64,000 bases of DNA from Pedobacter gandavensis (GCF_014172405.1 NZ_WNXC01000003.1:124001-188000), one strand, 5' to 3'. Positions 38,131 to 50,164 are shown, counted from the stretch's first letter. Numbers and translations are program-made. Notes: generated from the letters alone by a model not told the origin.

Positions 38131-38793
38131 ATGGCAATTTATAGATTTAGAATAAGTTTCGAGGATTTCGATGAGGTAGTTAGGGAGATCGATATCAAAC
38201 CAAACCAGACATTTGAAGATTTACATCGTGCGATACATCGCTCAACAGGATATTCTGCTGAAAAATCCTCTTCTTTTTATGTGAGTACTGATCATTGGAT
38301 CAAAGGAGACGAAATTGCTTACCTGCCAAATCAACGTAAAACTGATAGAGGAGTAACTTTAATGGAGAAGGCTAAATTGAGCAGTTTCATAGAAGATCCA
38401 CACCAGAAATTCTATTATATCTACAATTTCGATCGTCCGTTTGATTTTCATGTAGAATTGATCAAGATCATTCTGGAAACTGATCCGAACTTGGAGTACC
38501 CTGTACTGGTTAAAAGTCAGGGAGAGGCGCCTAAAATCATCGATAAAGATAATTTTAATGCCGTTGCGGTATCGGCTAACGAAGCATCATCGGACTTTGA
38601 TTTTCTGAATGAGCTGGACTTTGTTCCTGAAGACACAGAAGAATTGGCCGCGATGGATGGAAGAGGTATCAACACGGAAGAAAAAACGATTGATGATGAC
38701 GCTGACGATGATTCTGCTGATGCGGATGAGTATGGTAGCGATGAAGATAGCTACGAAGACGATGAATACGGTGGCAAAGACGACGATTACTAA
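38131..38793 (+). CDS. pRiA4b ORF-3-like protein with acidic tail
   Basis: Protein of 220 residues. The N-terminal 150 residues resemble the plasmid pRiA4b ORF-3 family (YRFRISFEDFDEVVREIDI opening, TFEDLHRAIHRSTGY), whose function is not established. The C-terminal 45 residues are almost pure Asp, Glu, Ser and Gly with tyrosines, a disordered acidic tail. It lies between the CCA-adding enzyme (50-base gap) and MiaA (9-base gap), so a link with tRNA maturation is suggested by position only. Despite the name, nothing mobile is nearby. Confidence 0.7.
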   Translation: MAIYRFRISFEDFDEVVREIDIKPNQTFEDLHRAIHRSTGYSAEKSSSFYVSTDHWIKGDEIAYLPNQRKTDRGVTLMEKAKLSSFIEDPHQKFYYIYNFDRPFDFHVELIKIILETDPNLEYPVLVKSQGEAPKIIDKDNFNAVAVSANEASSDFDFLNELDFVPEDTEELAAMDGRGINTEEKTIDDDADDDSADADEYGSDEDSYEDDEYGGKDDDY

Positions 38794-38802
38794 TATTTAA
38801 TC

Positions 38803-39714
38803 ATGCTATTGGATAAAACCTTAATTGTAATTGTTGGCCCTACTGGAATAGGAAAGACTTCATTGGCCATTGAATTGGCCAAACACTTTTCTACAGAAAT
38901 TATTTCGGCTGATTCCCGTCAATTCTTTAAGGAGATGGAAATTGGGACTGCAAAACCTTCCGCGGAAGAGTTAAATGCAGCACCTCATCACTTCATTAAT
39001 TCTCATAGCATAGAAACACTATTCAGCACCGGCGACTTTGAAATACAAGCGTTACAGCTGATGGAGGATCTTTTTAAAAAACAGGATCTGCTGATTATGG
39101 TTGGCGGATCCGGTTTATACATTGATGCCGTTTGTAATGGCCTCGATGACCTACCGGATACAGATCTCAACATCCGAGAACAATTAAAACAGCAGTTGGA
39201 AAATGAAGGTATTGAATCCATCAAACAACAACTCAAAATTCATGATCCTGAGTACTATGAAAAAGTAGATCAGGCCAATCCACAAAGGATGGTCAGAGGT
39301 CTGGAATTCTTCCTTTCCACTGGTGAGAAGCTTTCCTCCTACCAGACCAACAGCAAAAAAGAAAGACCTTTCAATATCGTTAAAATAGGGCTTAACATGG
39401 ACCGTGCAGCATTATATCAGCGCATCAACCATAGAGTGGATCTGATGATGGATGCAGGCTTGCTAGAGGAGGTAAAAGGGCTTCAAAAGTACAGAAAGTA
39501 TAATGCCCTAAATACCGTAGGTTATTCCGAATTATTCGATTATCTGGATGGTCACATCTCGCTGGAGACAGCAGTGGATAAGATCAAGCAAAACACACGT
39601 CGCTTTGCGAAGCGACAGCTGACCTGGTTTAGAAGGGATGACAACACTGCCTGGTTTGAACCCAATGATAGCAAAGCCGTCATCCTTCATATCAATAATG
39701 TATTAAAATCTTAA
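38803..39714 (+). CDS. miaA: tRNA dimethylallyltransferase
   Basis: Enzyme of 303 residues that adds the dimethylallyl group to A37 of tRNAs reading codons that start with U. The P-loop is GPTGIGKTSLA (about 12-22). SADSRQFFKEMEIGTAKPS carries the catalytic aspartate and the substrate-binding region, and the C-terminal RRFAKRQLTWFRRDD matches the family. Its stop codon overlaps by 4 bases the end of the convergent DUF3467 gene. Confidence 0.95.
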   Translation: MLLDKTLIVIVGPTGIGKTSLAIELAKHFSTEIISADSRQFFKEMEIGTAKPSAEELNAAPHHFINSHSIETLFSTGDFEIQALQLMEDLFKKQDLLIMVGGSGLYIDAVCNGLDDLPDTDLNIREQLKQQLENEGIESIKQQLKIHDPEYYEKVDQANPQRMVRGLEFFLSTGEKLSSYQTNSKKERPFNIVKIGLNMDRAALYQRINHRVDLMMDAGLLEEVKGLQKYRKYNALNTVGYSELFDYLDGHISLETAVDKIKQNTRRFAKRQLTWFRRDDNTAWFEPNDSKAVILHINNVLKS

Positions 39715-40025
39715 GCCTGAGCTGTTGGTCCGCCAAAGTTTATTGGAAATCCAGGAGGCTCCTCCTGCGTTTTAATCTTCCCATAAGCAGCTTCATATTT
39801 CTCCAGATTATCTTGCATTGCTGCTACTAACCTTTTAGCATGCTCTGGTGTCAGGATAATCCTTGACTTCACTCTTGCCTTAGGCACTCCTGGCATCACT
39901 CTGATGAAATCCAGAACAAACTCTGTATTAGAATGTGTGATGATGGCCAGGTTTGAAAAGATCCCTTCTGCAACCTCTTCAGAAAGTTCAATATTTAATT
40001 GGTTTTCGTTTTGCTGTTCTTCCAT
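39711..40025 (-). CDS. DUF3467 protein downstream of rpoC
   Basis: Small acidic protein of 104 residues matching DUF3467 (LNIELSEEVAEGIFSNLAIITH opening, then FVLDFIRVMPGVPKARVKSRI and HAKRLVAAMQDNLEKYE). The function is unknown. It follows rpoC on the same strand, but the rpoC terminator (40098-40132) lies between, so expression is at least partly separate. Confidence 0.85.
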   Translation of the reverse strand: MEEQQNENQLNIELSEEVAEGIFSNLAIITHSNTEFVLDFIRVMPGVPKARVKSRIILTPEHAKRLVAAMQDNLEKYEAAYGKIKTQEEPPGFPINFGGPTAQA

Positions 40026-40097
40026 AACACAAAACTATTACTTTAATCCATACAGAGGTAGCAGATGATCAATTATTTTCCAAACCTAATTGCATAA

Positions 40098-40132
40098 AAA
40101 AGTCCCCCGACTTTAACAGAAGGGGGACTTTT
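40098..40132 (-). terminator. Terminator of the rpoBC operon
   Basis: An 11-bp perfect stem (40098-40108 with 40122-40132, five G-C pairs) and a T-run on the minus strand, 17 bases after the rpoC stop codon. Confidence 0.9.
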
Positions 40133-40149
40133 CAAAAGATATTTAAATA

Positions 40150-43100
40150 TTAAGCATCTACTTCTTCTTGTTTCGAAGCTAATAATTTATCGTATTCTTC
40201 TTGAGAACCTACAATGATACGCTCATATCCACGTACACCTGTACCTGAAGGAATTAAGTGTCCAACAATTACGTTTTCTTTTAATCCAAGCATGTTATCA
40301 CGTTTACCAGCAATTGCTGCCTCGTTTAACACTTTTGTAGTTTCCTGGAAGGATGCTGCAGAGATGAACGATTTCGTTCCTAATGAAGCACGTGTGATAC
40401 CTTGCAACATTGAACTCGCAGTTGCAGGTCTTGCATCACGAACTTCAATTTGTCTCAAATCTTTACGTTTTAATTGAGAATTTTCATCTCTTAATTTACG
40501 TAGAGAAAGGATTTGTCCTGGTTTCACTGTGTTCGAATCACCAGCTTCTACAACAACTTTCTTGTCATAAATCTCGTCATTCTCAATCATGAAGTCCCAA
40601 CGATCTGCAAGATTATTCTCTAAGAAAGTGGTATCTCCTGGATCTTCAATGTGAACTTTTTGCATCATCTGGTGTACAATCACCTCAAAGTGTTTATCAT
40701 TGATTTTCACACCTTGTAAACGGTAAACCTCTTGGATACCATTCACTAGATATTCTTGTACAGCAGCAGGGCCTTTAATCGCTAAGATATCCGCTGGAGA
40801 GATAGAACCATCTGATAGAGGCATACCCGCTTTCACAAAGTCATTATCCTGAACCAGGATGTGTTTAGACAATGGAACCAGGTATTTTTTAACTTCTCCG
40901 TCTTTAGATTCGATCGTCATTTCGCGGTTACCACGTTTAACGCCTCCTAAGGTTACCACACCATCAATCTCTGTTACTACAGCAGGGTTTGAAGGGTTAC
41001 GTGCTTCGAAAAGCTCCGTTACACGTGGTAAACCACCCGTGATATCTCTTGTCTTACCAGTTGCACGAGGAATCTTAACCAAGATCTGACCAGTTTTAAC
41101 TGCGTCACCTTCATCGATAGCGATGTGGGCTCCAACAGGGATGTTATATCCTCTGATCAATTCACCTTTTTTATCCACAACCCGTACAGAAGGGTTTTTA
41201 GTTTTATCACGTGTATCGATAATTACTTTCTCACGGTGACCAGTTTGCTCATCTGACTCTTCACGGAAGGTTACACCTTCAACAATTGCATCAAATTCGA
41301 TTTTACCAGCGAACTCAGAGATAATTACCGCATTGTATGGATCCCATGAACAAATCTTATCACCTTTAGTGATTTTAGCGCCATCCTCAACATATAAGAA
41401 TGAACCGTAAGGAATGTTATTGGTCATGATCACTTTGTTTGTACCAGGCTCAACAATTTTGAACTCACCTGAACGACCTAAAACAATTTGTTTTACGCCA
41501 TCTTCAGTATCGTTCTCTACTGTACGAACATTTTCAAACTCAATGATACCATCAAATTTAGCATTGATTTGAGATTCTGCAGCGATGTTCGATGCAGTAC
41601 CCCCAACGTGGAACGTACGAAGTGTTAACTGTGTACCCGGCTCACCGATTGACTGTGCAGCAATTACACCGACAGCTTCCCCTTTTTGAACACGTTTACC
41701 AGTTGCTAAGTTACGACCGTAACAAAGCGCACAAACGCCGCGTTTATTTTCGCAGGTTAATACCGAACGAATTTCAACACCTTCTAATGGTGATTCTTCA
41801 ATTGCTTTTGCAATATCTTCATCAATATCCATTCCGGCTCCAACTAACAATTCACCATTCAAAGGATTGAATACATCGTGTAGAGAGATACGACCTAATA
41901 ATCTGTCATATAATGGCTCAACAATATCTTCATTATCTTTCAATGCAGTAGTGTACATACCTCTTAAAGTACCACAATCTTCTGCATTAACGATCATATC
42001 CTGTGCTACATCATGTAAACGACGTGTCAAGTAACCCGCATCCGCCGTTTTTAACGCCGTATCCGCAAGACCTTTACGCGCACCGTGAGTAGAGATAAAG
42101 TATTCTAATACCGATAGACCTTCCTTAAAGTTAGATAGAATCGGATTTTCAATAATCTCACCACCTGAACCTGATTTCTGAGGCTTAGCCATCAAACCAC
42201 GCATACCGCATAGCTGACGAATCTGCTCTTTCGAACCACGGGCTCCAGAGTCCAACATCATGTAAACTGAGTTGAAACCTTGGTTATCGCTCGATAACTG
42301 TGTCATCACGAATGATGTTAAACGGTTATTGATACGAGTCCAGATATCGATAATTTGGTTGTAACGCTCGTTGTTGGTAATGAATCCCATGTTATAGTTA
42401 TTCCTTACTTCTTCAACTTCTGCAGAAGCTTGCTCCAATAAAGCTTGTTTCTCCACAGGAATGTTTACATCTTGTAAATTAAATGATAAACCTCCTCTGA
42501 ATGCCATTTGGAAACCTAATTCTTTGATATCATCTAAGAATCTTGCAGCACGTGACATACCGGTAACTTTCACTACGTGACCAATGATATCTCTAAGAGA
42601 TTTCTTAGTCAATAGTTCATTGATGTAACCAACTTCTGCCGGAACCATTTGATTAAATAGTACACGACCTACCGTTGTTTCCAACAATTTATTAACGATT
42701 GAACCATCTTCTAATTTCACATTTACCTTAACCTTGATAAACGCGTGAAGGTCAATTCTTTTCTCATTGTAAGCAATGATTACTTCTTCAGGAGAATAGA
42801 ATGAAAAATCTTGACCGTTAACTACACGTTTCTCATCTGTTCTACGGCCTTTAGTAATGTAGTAAAGACCCAAAACCATATCCTGTGAAGGTACAGTAAT
42901 TGGCGTTCCGTTTGCAGGGTTTAGAATGTTGTGTGCAGCAAGCATTAATACTTGTGCTTCTAAGATTGCGGCGTGTCCTAATGGTAAGTGTACTGCCATC
43001 TGGTCACCGTCAAAATCCGCGTTAAATGCGGTACATACTAATGGGTGTAATTGGATCGCTTTACCTTCCACCAATTTAGGTTGGAAAGACTGGATACCCA

Positions 43101-44436
43101 ATCTGTGTAGCGTTGGTGCACGATTCAGTAATACCGGGTGACCTTTTAAAACATTCTCCAGAATATCCCAAACTAATGGATCTTTTCTGTCTACAATTTT
43201 CTTTGCAGATTTTACTGTCTTAACGATACCTCTTTCTATCATCTTGCGAATGATAAACGGTTTGAATAGCTCAGCAGCCATATCTTTAGGTAAACCGCAT
43301 TCATGTAATTTAAGGTTTGGACCTACAACAATTACCGAACGAGCAGAATAATCCACACGTTTACCTAATAAATTCTGACGGAAACGACCTTGTTTACCTT
43401 TCAGGATGTCTGAAAGAGATTTTAGAGCACGGTTACCCTCAGTTTTAACAGCATTTACTTTACGCGAGTTATCAAATAATGAATCTACCGCTTCCTGTAA
43501 CATACGTTTTTCGTTACGTAAAATTACTTCTGGCGCTTTGATCTCGATTAAACGTTTCAAACGATTGTTACGGATAATCACACGACGGTATAGATCATTT
43601 AAATCTGAAGTCGCGAAACGACCACCTTCAAGAGGTACTAACGGACGCAATTCCGGTGGAATAACTGGAACAATCTTGATGATCATCCACTCTGGGTTAT
43701 TCTCAATACGGGTTCTTGCACCACGGAAAGCTTCCACTACCTGTAAACGTTTCAAAGCTTCGTTTTTACGTTGCTGAGAAGTTTCGTTTGCAGCCTGGTG
43801 GCGTAAGTTATAAGATAAAGTATCTAAGTCAATACGTTTCAATAAATCCTCTAATGCTTCAGCACCCATTTTGGCGATGAATTTATTAGGGTCTTTATCA
43901 TCTAAATATTGGTTTTCTTTTGGCAACTTATCAAGAATATCTAGATATTCCTCTTCAGTTAAGAAATCCATGTATTGAATACCTTCTTCTGCCATGAAAC
44001 CAGCTTGAATTACTACATAACGCTCGTAGTAAATGATCAAATCTAATCTCTTTGTAGGCAATCCTAACAGGTATCCAATTTTATTTGGTAAAGAGCGGAA
44101 ATACCAGATATGCGCAACAGGAACCACCAAATTGATGTGCCCCATACGCTCTCTACGTACTTTCTTTTCCGTAACCTCCACACCACAACGGTCACACACA
44201 ATACCCTTATAACGGATACGTTTGTATTTACCGCAATGACATTCGTAATCTTTTACCGGACCGAAAATACGCTCGCAGAACAAACCATCACGCTCAGGTT
44301 TGTAAGTACGGTAATTTATCGTCTCAGGTTTTAACACCTCCCCACTAGAGCGCTCTAAAATAGCCTCCGGCGATGCCAAACTAATGGTGATCGAGGTGAA
44401 ATTGCTTTTTAATTTATTATCCTTTTTGTAAGACAT
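40150..44436 (-). CDS. rpoC: RNA polymerase beta' subunit
   Basis: Large subunit of RNA polymerase, 1428 residues. The N-terminal zinc ribbon is [20 protein letters not shown] (about 65-84), and the catalytic [12 protein letters not shown] (about 454-465) holds the three magnesium-binding aspartates. The second zinc site is formed by residues in [17 protein letters not shown], and the trigger loop is in the segment from about 920 ([16 protein letters not shown]). It is co-transcribed with rpoB; 87 bases separate them and contain a terminator-like hairpin (44464-44507). Confidence 0.98.
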   Translation of the reverse strand: MSYKKDNKLKSNFTSITISLASPEAILERSSGEVLKPETINYRTYKPERDGLFCERIFGPVKDYECHCGKYKRIRYKGIVCDRCGVEVTEKKVRRERMGHINLVVPVAHIWYFRSLPNKIGYLLGLPTKRLDLIIYYERYVVIQAGFMAEEGIQYMDFLTEEEYLDILDKLPKENQYLDDKDPNKFIAKMGAEALEDLLKRIDLDTLSYNLRHQAANETSQQRKNEALKRLQVVEAFRGARTRIENNPEWMIIKIVPVIPPELRPLVPLEGGRFATSDLNDLYRRVIIRNNRLKRLIEIKAPEVILRNEKRMLQEAVDSLFDNSRKVNAVKTEGNRALKSLSDILKGKQGRFRQNLLGKRVDYSARSVIVVGPNLKLHECGLPKDMAAELFKPFIIRKMIERGIVKTVKSAKKIVDRKDPLVWDILENVLKGHPVLLNRAPTLHRLGIQSFQPKLVEGKAIQLHPLVCTAFNADFDGDQMAVHLPLGHAAILEAQVLMLAAHNILNPANGTPITVPSQDMVLGLYYITKGRRTDEKRVVNGQDFSFYSPEEVIIAYNEKRIDLHAFIKVKVNVKLEDGSIVNKLLETTVGRVLFNQMVPAEVGYINELLTKKSLRDIIGHVVKVTGMSRAARFLDDIKELGFQMAFRGGLSFNLQDVNIPVEKQALLEQASAEVEEVRNNYNMGFITNNERYNQIIDIWTRINNRLTSFVMTQLSSDNQGFNSVYMMLDSGARGSKEQIRQLCGMRGLMAKPQKSGSGGEIIENPILSNFKEGLSVLEYFISTHGARKGLADTALKTADAGYLTRRLHDVAQDMIVNAEDCGTLRGMYTTALKDNEDIVEPLYDRLLGRISLHDVFNPLNGELLVGAGMDIDEDIAKAIEESPLEGVEIRSVLTCENKRGVCALCYGRNLATGKRVQKGEAVGVIAAQSIGEPGTQLTLRTFHVGGTASNIAAESQINAKFDGIIEFENVRTVENDTEDGVKQIVLGRSGEFKIVEPGTNKVIMTNNIPYGSFLYVEDGAKITKGDKICSWDPYNAVIISEFAGKIEFDAIVEGVTFREESDEQTGHREKVIIDTRDKTKNPSVRVVDKKGELIRGYNIPVGAHIAIDEGDAVKTGQILVKIPRATGKTRDITGGLPRVTELFEARNPSNPAVVTEIDGVVTLGGVKRGNREMTIESKDGEVKKYLVPLSKHILVQDNDFVKAGMPLSDGSISPADILAIKGPAAVQEYLVNGIQEVYRLQGVKINDKHFEVIVHQMMQKVHIEDPGDTTFLENNLADRWDFMIENDEIYDKKVVVEAGDSNTVKPGQILSLRKLRDENSQLKRKDLRQIEVRDARPATASSMLQGITRASLGTKSFISAASFQETTKVLNEAAIAGKRDNMLGLKENVIVGHLIPSGTGVRGYERIIVGSQEEYDKLLASKQEEVDA

Positions 44437-44463
44437 AGCTCTTTTGTTTGAATTTGAAAATTT

Positions 44464-44507
44464 AAAAAGCCGGAACAGACTTCAGCTTAACTGCGGTCCG
44501 TTCCAGC
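44464..44507 (-). terminator. Terminator-like hairpin between rpoB and rpoC
   Basis: On the minus strand an 11-bp stem (44497-44507 with 44469-44479, two wobble pairs, G/C-rich) is followed immediately by five T. It lies in the 87-base rpoB-rpoC gap. Since rpoC must be expressed, it would work as an attenuator or as a site of RNA processing rather than as a full stop. Confidence 0.55.
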
Positions 44508-44523
44508 ATTAAAAAATTCAACA

Positions 44524-47500
44524 TTAGTCTAACGTAATATCTAAACCTAATCCGCGTAACTCATGTACCAATACATTGAATGATTCTGGTACACCTGGCG
44601 TAGGAAGGTTTTCGCCTTTTACAATCGCCTCATAAGTTTTGGCCCTACCGATCACATCATCTGACTTAACAGTTAAGATCTCTTGTAGGATATTAGCCGC
44701 ACCGAATGCCTCTAATGCCCAAACCTCCATCTCACCAAAACGCTGACCCCCGAATTGAGCTTTACCACCCAATGGTTGTTGTGTAATTAATGAATATGGT
44801 CCGATTGAACGAGCGTGCATCTTATCATCAACCATGTGTCCTAATTTCAACATGTAGATAATACCTACAGTTGTTGGTTGGTCAAATTTCTCACCCGTTA
44901 AACCGTTATGTAAGTAAGTTCTACCTGAAGCAGGTACACCAGCTTTAGCAATCCAGTCTTCTACCTCGTCATGTTTAGCACCATCAAAGATTGGAGTAGC
45001 AAATTTCACACCCAATTCTTTACCGGCCCATGCCAATACAGTTTCATAGATCTGGCCCAAGTTCATACGTGAAGGTACACCCAGTGGGTTCAACACGATA
45101 TCAACAGGTGTTCCATCTTCCAAGAATGGCATATCTTCATCACGAACGATACGGGCTACAATACCCTTATTACCGTGACGACCAGCCATCTTATCACCTA
45201 CTTTTAATTTACGTTTTTTAGCTACATAAACCTTAGCCATTTGTACAATACCTGATGGCAATTCATCACCAACACTGATGGCGAATTTATCACGTTTGTA
45301 AGCACCTAATTCTTCGTTCACACGAATACCATAGTTGTGCAATAGCAATTTAATCTGGTCATTTTTCTCCTCATCAGTAGTCCATTTGTATGGATTGATG
45401 TGAGCATACTCCAGATCAGCAAGACTTTTCTGCGTAAATTTAGCGCCTTTAGGGAATAATAATTCCTTGTAAACATTGAATACACCCTGAGATGTTTTAC
45501 CGTTTACAATCTGGAACAATTTATCTACAAGCTCATTTTTCAGATTAGTAGTTGCAAGGTCATATCTCTTATCTAATTTCTCTATCGCTGCTTTTTCTTC
45601 AGCTTTAGTAGTTTTCTTAGCTCTAGAGAATAACTTAGTGTCAATTACCACACCTTTAATCGATGGTGGAGTTTTCAAGGATGCATCTTTCACATCACCT
45701 GCTTTATCACCAAAGATCGCACGTAGTAATTTCTCTTCCGGCGAAGGATCAGATTCTCCTTTAGGAGTGATCTTACCAATCAGGATGTCTCCTTCTTTCA
45801 CTTCAGCACCTACACGGATGATACCGTTTTCATCTAAATCTTTAGTAGCTTCTTCAGAAACGTTAGGGATATCTGGTGTTAATTCCTCTTCTCCACGTTT
45901 TGTATCACGTACTTCTAATTCAAACTCTTCGATGTGTAATGAAGTAAAGATATCTTCACGAACAATACGCTCGCTAATTACGATCGCATCCTCAAAGTTG
46001 TATCCTTGCCAAGGCATGAAAGCAACTTTTAAGTTTCTTCCCAATGCCAATTCACCATTTTCAGTAGCATAACCTTCACATAGTACTTGTCCTTTTACTA
46101 CTTTCTGACCTTTCTTAACGATTGGTTTCAAGTTGATACAAGTATTCTGATTGGTTTTCTTGAATTTGATTAATTTATATGTTTTGCTATCACCTTCGAA
46201 TGAAACCAAACGATCTGCATCGTTTCTTACATACTTAATGGTGATCTCATTTGAATCCACATATTCTACTACACCTTCACCTTCAGCATTGATCAGTGTT
46301 CTTGAATCGCGGGCTACGCGACCTTCTAAACCTGTACCAACAATTGGTGCTTCAGGACGTAACAATGGTACCGCCTGACGTTGCATGTTGGATCCCATCA
46401 AGGCCCTGTTCGCATCATCATGCTCAAGGAACGGAATCAACGAAGCAGCGATCGATGTAATCTGATTAGGTGCCACGTCCATTAAGTCTAATTTCTCAGG
46501 CTCAATAACCGGGAAGTCACCCTCATAACGTGCTTTAACACGTGCAGTGGTGAAATTACCTTGATCATCATAAGCAGCATTCGCTTGTGCAATAGTTTTA
46601 CCATCTTCATCTTCTGCAGACAGGTAAATCACATCCTCATCTACCTGAACAATTCCGTCTTTAACTTTTTTGTATGGAGTTTCAATGAAACCTAAGTTAT
46701 TGATCTTCGCGTGAACGCAAAGAGAAGAGATCAAACCAATGTTTGGACCCTCCGGAGTTTCAATCGTACAAAGACGACCGTAGTGAGTATAGTGAACGTC
46801 ACGTACCTCGAAACCGGCACGTTCACGTGAAAGACCACCTGGACCTAAAGCGGAAAGACGACGCTTGTGCGTAATCTCTGCCAGAGGATTGGTCTGGTCC
46901 ATGAACTGCGACAACTGGTTGGTACCAAAGAATGAATTAATTACCGACGATAAAGTACGGGCATTAATCAAGTCTGTTGGTGTAAACACCTCGTTATCAC
47001 GAATGTTCATACGCTCACGAATGGTACGAGCCATACGCGCTAAACCAACACCAAATTGAGCGTATAATTGCTCACCTACTGTACGAACACGACGATTCGA
47101 CAAGTGATCAATATCATCCACCTCTTCTTTAGAGTTGATCAGTTTGATCAGGTATTTAACAATCGCAATAATATCTGCTTTTGTCAATACTTTAACGTGA
47201 TCAGGAGTATCCATTTTCAACTTACGGTTGATGCGGTATCTACCTACATCTCCTAAGTCATAACGTTTATCCGAGAAGAACAAACGCTCAATGATACCTC
47301 TTGCAGTTTCCTCATCAGGTGGTTCTGCATTACGCAAAGCACGGTAGATGTTTTCAACAGCCTCTTTTTCAGAGTTTGAAGTATCTTTTTGTAATGTATT
47401 ATAGATAATGGTATAATCAGCTTGGCTGGCACCATCATCTTTAGATAAGATGATCGTTTTAACACCTGCATCAATGATCATATCAATGTGCTCATCTTCT

Positions 47501-48327
47501 AAAACAGTATCTCTGTCTAAGATTACTTCGTTACGATCAATGGAAACTACCTCACCGGTATCTTCATCCACAAAATCTTCAACCCATTTTCTTAGCACTC
47601 TTGCTGCAAGTTTACGTCCGATGTATTTCTTTAAACCTGACTTGCTAACTTTTACTTCATCAGCAAGATCAAATAGTTCAAGAATGTCTTTATCAGAATC
47701 GTAACCGATAGCACGCAATAACGTAGTTACCGGGAATTTTTTCTTACGGTCGATGTAAGCATACATAACGTTATTTACGTCAGTAGCAAACTCGATCCAT
47801 GAACCTTTGAAAGGAATCACACGCGCAGAATAAAGCTTAGTACCATTTGTGTGACGGCTTTGACCGAAGAACACACCTGGCGACCTGTGTAATTGCGAAA
47901 CAATTACGCGCTCTGCACCGTTGATTACGAAGGTACCTTTAGGGGTCATATATGGAATGGTTCCCAGGTACACATCTTGAATGATGGTTTCAAAATCTTC
48001 GTGTTCTGCATCATTACAAGAAAGTTTCAGCTTCGCTTTTAATGGAACACTATACGTTAACCCACGGTCAATACACTCAGGTATATCATAACGCGGTGGA
48101 TCAATAAAATAATCTAGGAATTCTAAAACAAAGATGTTTCTAGAATCTGTGATTGGGAAGTTTTCAGCAAACACCTTAAATAAACCTTCTGTGTGACGGT
48201 TATCTGAAGTGGTCTCGATCTGAAAAAATTCTCTGAATGATTGCAACTGTACATCTAGAAAATCCGGGTAATCTATGATGTGCTTACTACGTGCAAAATT
48301 TACTCTTTGGTCGACTTTATTTGCCAA
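44524..48327 (-). CDS. rpoB: RNA polymerase beta subunit
   Basis: RNA polymerase subunit of 1267 residues. The rifampicin-binding region is visible around [26 protein letters not shown], and the conserved [34 protein letters not shown] and [14 protein letters not shown] segments follow, the last being the active-site lysines and fork. The C-terminal clamp ends in [18 protein letters not shown]. The rifampicin region reads as wild type: no common resistance substitution is seen at the Asp, His and Ser positions. Confidence 0.98.
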   Translation of the reverse strand: MANKVDQRVNFARSKHIIDYPDFLDVQLQSFREFFQIETTSDNRHTEGLFKVFAENFPITDSRNIFVLEFLDYFIDPPRYDIPECIDRGLTYSVPLKAKLKLSCNDAEHEDFETIIQDVYLGTIPYMTPKGTFVINGAERVIVSQLHRSPGVFFGQSRHTNGTKLYSARVIPFKGSWIEFATDVNNVMYAYIDRKKKFPVTTLLRAIGYDSDKDILELFDLADEVKVSKSGLKKYIGRKLAARVLRKWVEDFVDEDTGEVVSIDRNEVILDRDTVLEDEHIDMIIDAGVKTIILSKDDGASQADYTIIYNTLQKDTSNSEKEAVENIYRALRNAEPPDEETARGIIERLFFSDKRYDLGDVGRYRINRKLKMDTPDHVKVLTKADIIAIVKYLIKLINSKEEVDDIDHLSNRRVRTVGEQLYAQFGVGLARMARTIRERMNIRDNEVFTPTDLINARTLSSVINSFFGTNQLSQFMDQTNPLAEITHKRRLSALGPGGLSRERAGFEVRDVHYTHYGRLCTIETPEGPNIGLISSLCVHAKINNLGFIETPYKKVKDGIVQVDEDVIYLSAEDEDGKTIAQANAAYDDQGNFTTARVKARYEGDFPVIEPEKLDLMDVAPNQITSIAASLIPFLEHDDANRALMGSNMQRQAVPLLRPEAPIVGTGLEGRVARDSRTLINAEGEGVVEYVDSNEITIKYVRNDADRLVSFEGDSKTYKLIKFKKTNQNTCINLKPIVKKGQKVVKGQVLCEGYATENGELALGRNLKVAFMPWQGYNFEDAIVISERIVREDIFTSLHIEEFELEVRDTKRGEEELTPDIPNVSEEATKDLDENGIIRVGAEVKEGDILIGKITPKGESDPSPEEKLLRAIFGDKAGDVKDASLKTPPSIKGVVIDTKLFSRAKKTTKAEEKAAIEKLDKRYDLATTNLKNELVDKLFQIVNGKTSQGVFNVYKELLFPKGAKFTQKSLADLEYAHINPYKWTTDEEKNDQIKLLLHNYGIRVNEELGAYKRDKFAISVGDELPSGIVQMAKVYVAKKRKLKVGDKMAGRHGNKGIVARIVRDEDMPFLEDGTPVDIVLNPLGVPSRMNLGQIYETVLAWAGKELGVKFATPIFDGAKHDEVEDWIAKAGVPASGRTYLHNGLTGEKFDQPTTVGIIYMLKLGHMVDDKMHARSIGPYSLITQQPLGGKAQFGGQRFGEMEVWALEAFGAANILQEILTVKSDDVIGRAKTYEAIVKGENLPTPGVPESFNVLVHELRGLGLDITLD

Positions 48328-48424
48328 TGGACTAAAGTTAATTTAGTTTAAGAATAAACTATTTGTTTGGTTTGCCGTTAAACGTTTTCACCAGCCAAAC
48401 AAGATGAAATGTTTATAAACAGGT

Positions 48425-48454
48425 ATAGACTCCGACTATACAGTCGGAGTCTAT
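48425..48454 (-). promoter_or_regulatory. 13-bp hairpin in the rplL-rpoB gap
   Basis: A perfect 13-bp stem (48425-48437 with 48442-48454) with a 4-base loop. No T-run follows on the minus strand, so it is not a simple terminator. In E. coli the same gap has an attenuator and an RNase III cleavage site, and a similar role is inferred here. Confidence 0.6.
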
Positions 48455-48481
48455 GTTTAAAGTTATATTAAAATTAAGTGA

Positions 48482-48853
48482 TTACTTAATTTCAACTACA
48501 GCTCCAGCTTCTTCTAATTGTTTTTTCAAAGCTTCAGCTTCGTCTTTAGAAACACCAGCTTTTAATTCTTTTGGTGCGCCATCAACTAAATCTTTAGCTT
48601 CTTTCAAACCTAGACCAGTTAAGTCTTTTACCAATTTCACAACTGCTAATTTCTGACCACCAGCTTCTTTTAAGATAACATCAAAAGTTGATTTTTCTTC
48701 AGCTGCAGGAGCAGCATCACCAGCAGGTGCAGCAACAACTGCAGCAGCAGCTGGTTCGATACCATACTCGTCTTTTAAGATTTGAGCTAATTCGTTAACT
48801 TCTTTAACTGTTAAGTTTACCAATTGCTCAGCAAACGCTTTTAAATCTGCCAT
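48482..48853 (-). CDS. rplL: 50S ribosomal protein L7/L12
   Basis: Stalk protein of 123 residues: N-terminal dimerisation domain (1-35), an alanine-rich hinge ([21 protein letters not shown], read in parts) and the C-terminal factor-binding domain ([21 protein letters not shown] to GAVVEIK). It recruits elongation and release factors. It follows rplJ by 65 bases, and the hairpin at 48425-48454 lies after it. Confidence 0.97.
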   Translation of the reverse strand: MADLKAFAEQLVNLTVKEVNELAQILKDEYGIEPAAAAVVAAPAGDAAPAAEEKSTFDVILKEAGGQKLAVVKLVKDLTGLGLKEAKDLVDGAPKELKAGVSKDEAEALKKQLEEAGAVVEIK

Positions 48854-48918
48854 ATTTATAGATTTTAAAAAATTTTACGTAAAATAATAATTTATAATTT
48901 GAACTTATAAGGTGTTCC

Positions 48919-49440
48919 TTAACCTTCTCTCTCTTGAAGAGTTTTAACAATTCCTGCAATTTTGTTACCGCTTGACTGTAAAGCTGAAACCACATTCTTA
49001 GCTGGTGATTGTAATAATCCAATGATGTCTCCAATAAGCTCTTCTCTTGATTTCAAGCTCACTAAAGTATCTAATTGGTTATCACCAACGAATACTGTTG
49101 AATCGATATAAGCTGCTTTAAGTTGTGGTTTATCAGATCCTTTTCTCAAGGCTTTGATCAGCTTAGCTGGACCGTTACCTACTGTAGAGAATAATAATGC
49201 TGATTGACCTTTAAGTGCAACATAGATCTCAGATGCATCGCCTTCTAATCCTTCGATCGCTTTTTTGATCAAAGTATTTTTAGCTACCTGCATTTCAATC
49301 CCGCTTTCAAAACATTTGCGACGGATGTTGTTTACTTTCTCAACAGATAAGCTTGATGTATCGGCAATATAAAAGTTACCGAATTCCTGCATCTTCTCTA
49401 GAAGTGCTGAAACTACTACGTGTTTTTCTTCTCTGTTCAT
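48919..49440 (-). CDS. rplJ: 50S ribosomal protein L10
   Basis: Base of the L7/L12 stalk, 173 residues. The N-terminal rRNA-binding region is MNREEKHVVVSALLEKMQEF, and the conserved GIEMQVAKNTLIKKAIEG segment is present. The C-terminal helix carries the L12 dimer-binding sites (ISGAL-like region from about 145). The start is only 2 bases after the rplA stop codon, leaving no room for a separate L10 leader between the two genes. Confidence 0.96.
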   Translation of the reverse strand: MNREEKHVVVSALLEKMQEFGNFYIADTSSLSVEKVNNIRRKCFESGIEMQVAKNTLIKKAIEGLEGDASEIYVALKGQSALLFSTVGNGPAKLIKALRKGSDKPQLKAAYIDSTVFVGDNQLDTLVSLKSREELIGDIIGLLQSPAKNVVSALQSSGNKIAGIVKTLQEREG

Positions 49441-49442
49441 AA

Positions 49443-50141
49443 TTAAATCCCCGCTACTGATTTAGTTTCGATTGCAATTCCAGGACTCATTGTAGAAGAA
49501 ACATGAATGCTCTTAAAATAAGTTCCTTTTGCAGCAGATGGTTTTAGCTTAGAAATTACTTGAAGTACTTCTAATGCGTTTTCATATATTTTTTCTGCTG
49601 GGAATGATACTTTTCCTATTGAAGCGTGTATAATACCACTTTTGTCAACTTTAAAATCAATCTTTCCGCCTTTTACATCAGTTACTGCTTTACCAACTTC
49701 GTTAGTTACAGTACCTGACTTAGGGTTTGGCATAAGGTTACGTGGACCTAAAACGCGGCCCAGTTTACCTACTTTTGCCATACAAGCAGGAGTAGTGATA
49801 ATAATGTCAACATCAGTCCATCCACCTTCAATCTTGGCTACATATTCGTCTAAACCTACAAAATCTGCACCTGCCGCTTTAGCCTCTTCTTCCTTATCAG
49901 GATTACAAAGAACTAATACACGTACAGTTTTACCTGTACCGTGTGGTAAAGTAGCAATACCACGTACCATTTGATTGGCTTTACGTGGATCTACTCCTAA
50001 AGCTACATCGATATCAACCGATGCATCAAATTTAGTAGTAGTGATATCTTTTACCAAAGCAGCCGCATCCTGTAAAGAATACGTTTTACCAGATTCTAGT
50101 TTAGCATGTGCCTTTTTTTGATTTTTTGTTAATTTAGCCAC
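49443..50141 (-). CDS. rplA: 50S ribosomal protein L1
   Basis: Ribosomal L1 stalk protein, 232 residues when translated from the GTG at 50141 (V-A-K-L-T-K-N-Q becoming the usual MAKLTKNQ start). The ATG 12 codons upstream would give 244 residues, would overlap rplK by 13 bases and adds a non-conserved leader, so the GTG is preferred. L1 motifs are [23 protein letters not shown] and [19 protein letters not shown]1 also represses its own operon in other bacteria by binding mRNA. Confidence 0.93.
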   Translation of the reverse strand: MAKLTKNQKKAHAKLESGKTYSLQDAAALVKDITTTKFDASVDIDVALGVDPRKANQMVRGIATLPHGTGKTVRVLVLCNPDKEEEAKAAGADFVGLDEYVAKIEGGWTDVDIIITTPACMAKVGKLGRVLGPRNLMPNPKSGTVTNEVGKAVTDVKGGKIDFKVDKSGIIHASIGKVSFPAEKIYENALEVLQVISKLKPSAAKGTYFKSIHVSSTMSPGIAIETKSVAGI

Positions 50142-50164
50142 TGTTGTAAACTGTTTTTTGTTAA

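Noticed and set aside
38131..38793. Similarity to plasmid pRiA4b ORF-3 as sign of a mobile element
   Set aside because: The family is widespread on chromosomes, and flanking genes are tRNA maturation genes without repeats or transposase.
42926..47704. Many ORFs antisense to rpoB and rpoC
   Set aside because: They mirror the codon pattern of the highly conserved sense genes and have no independent features.
49440..49443. An L10 leader regulating rplJ-rplL
   Set aside because: rplA and rplJ are only 2 bases apart, so there is no room for a separate leader there.
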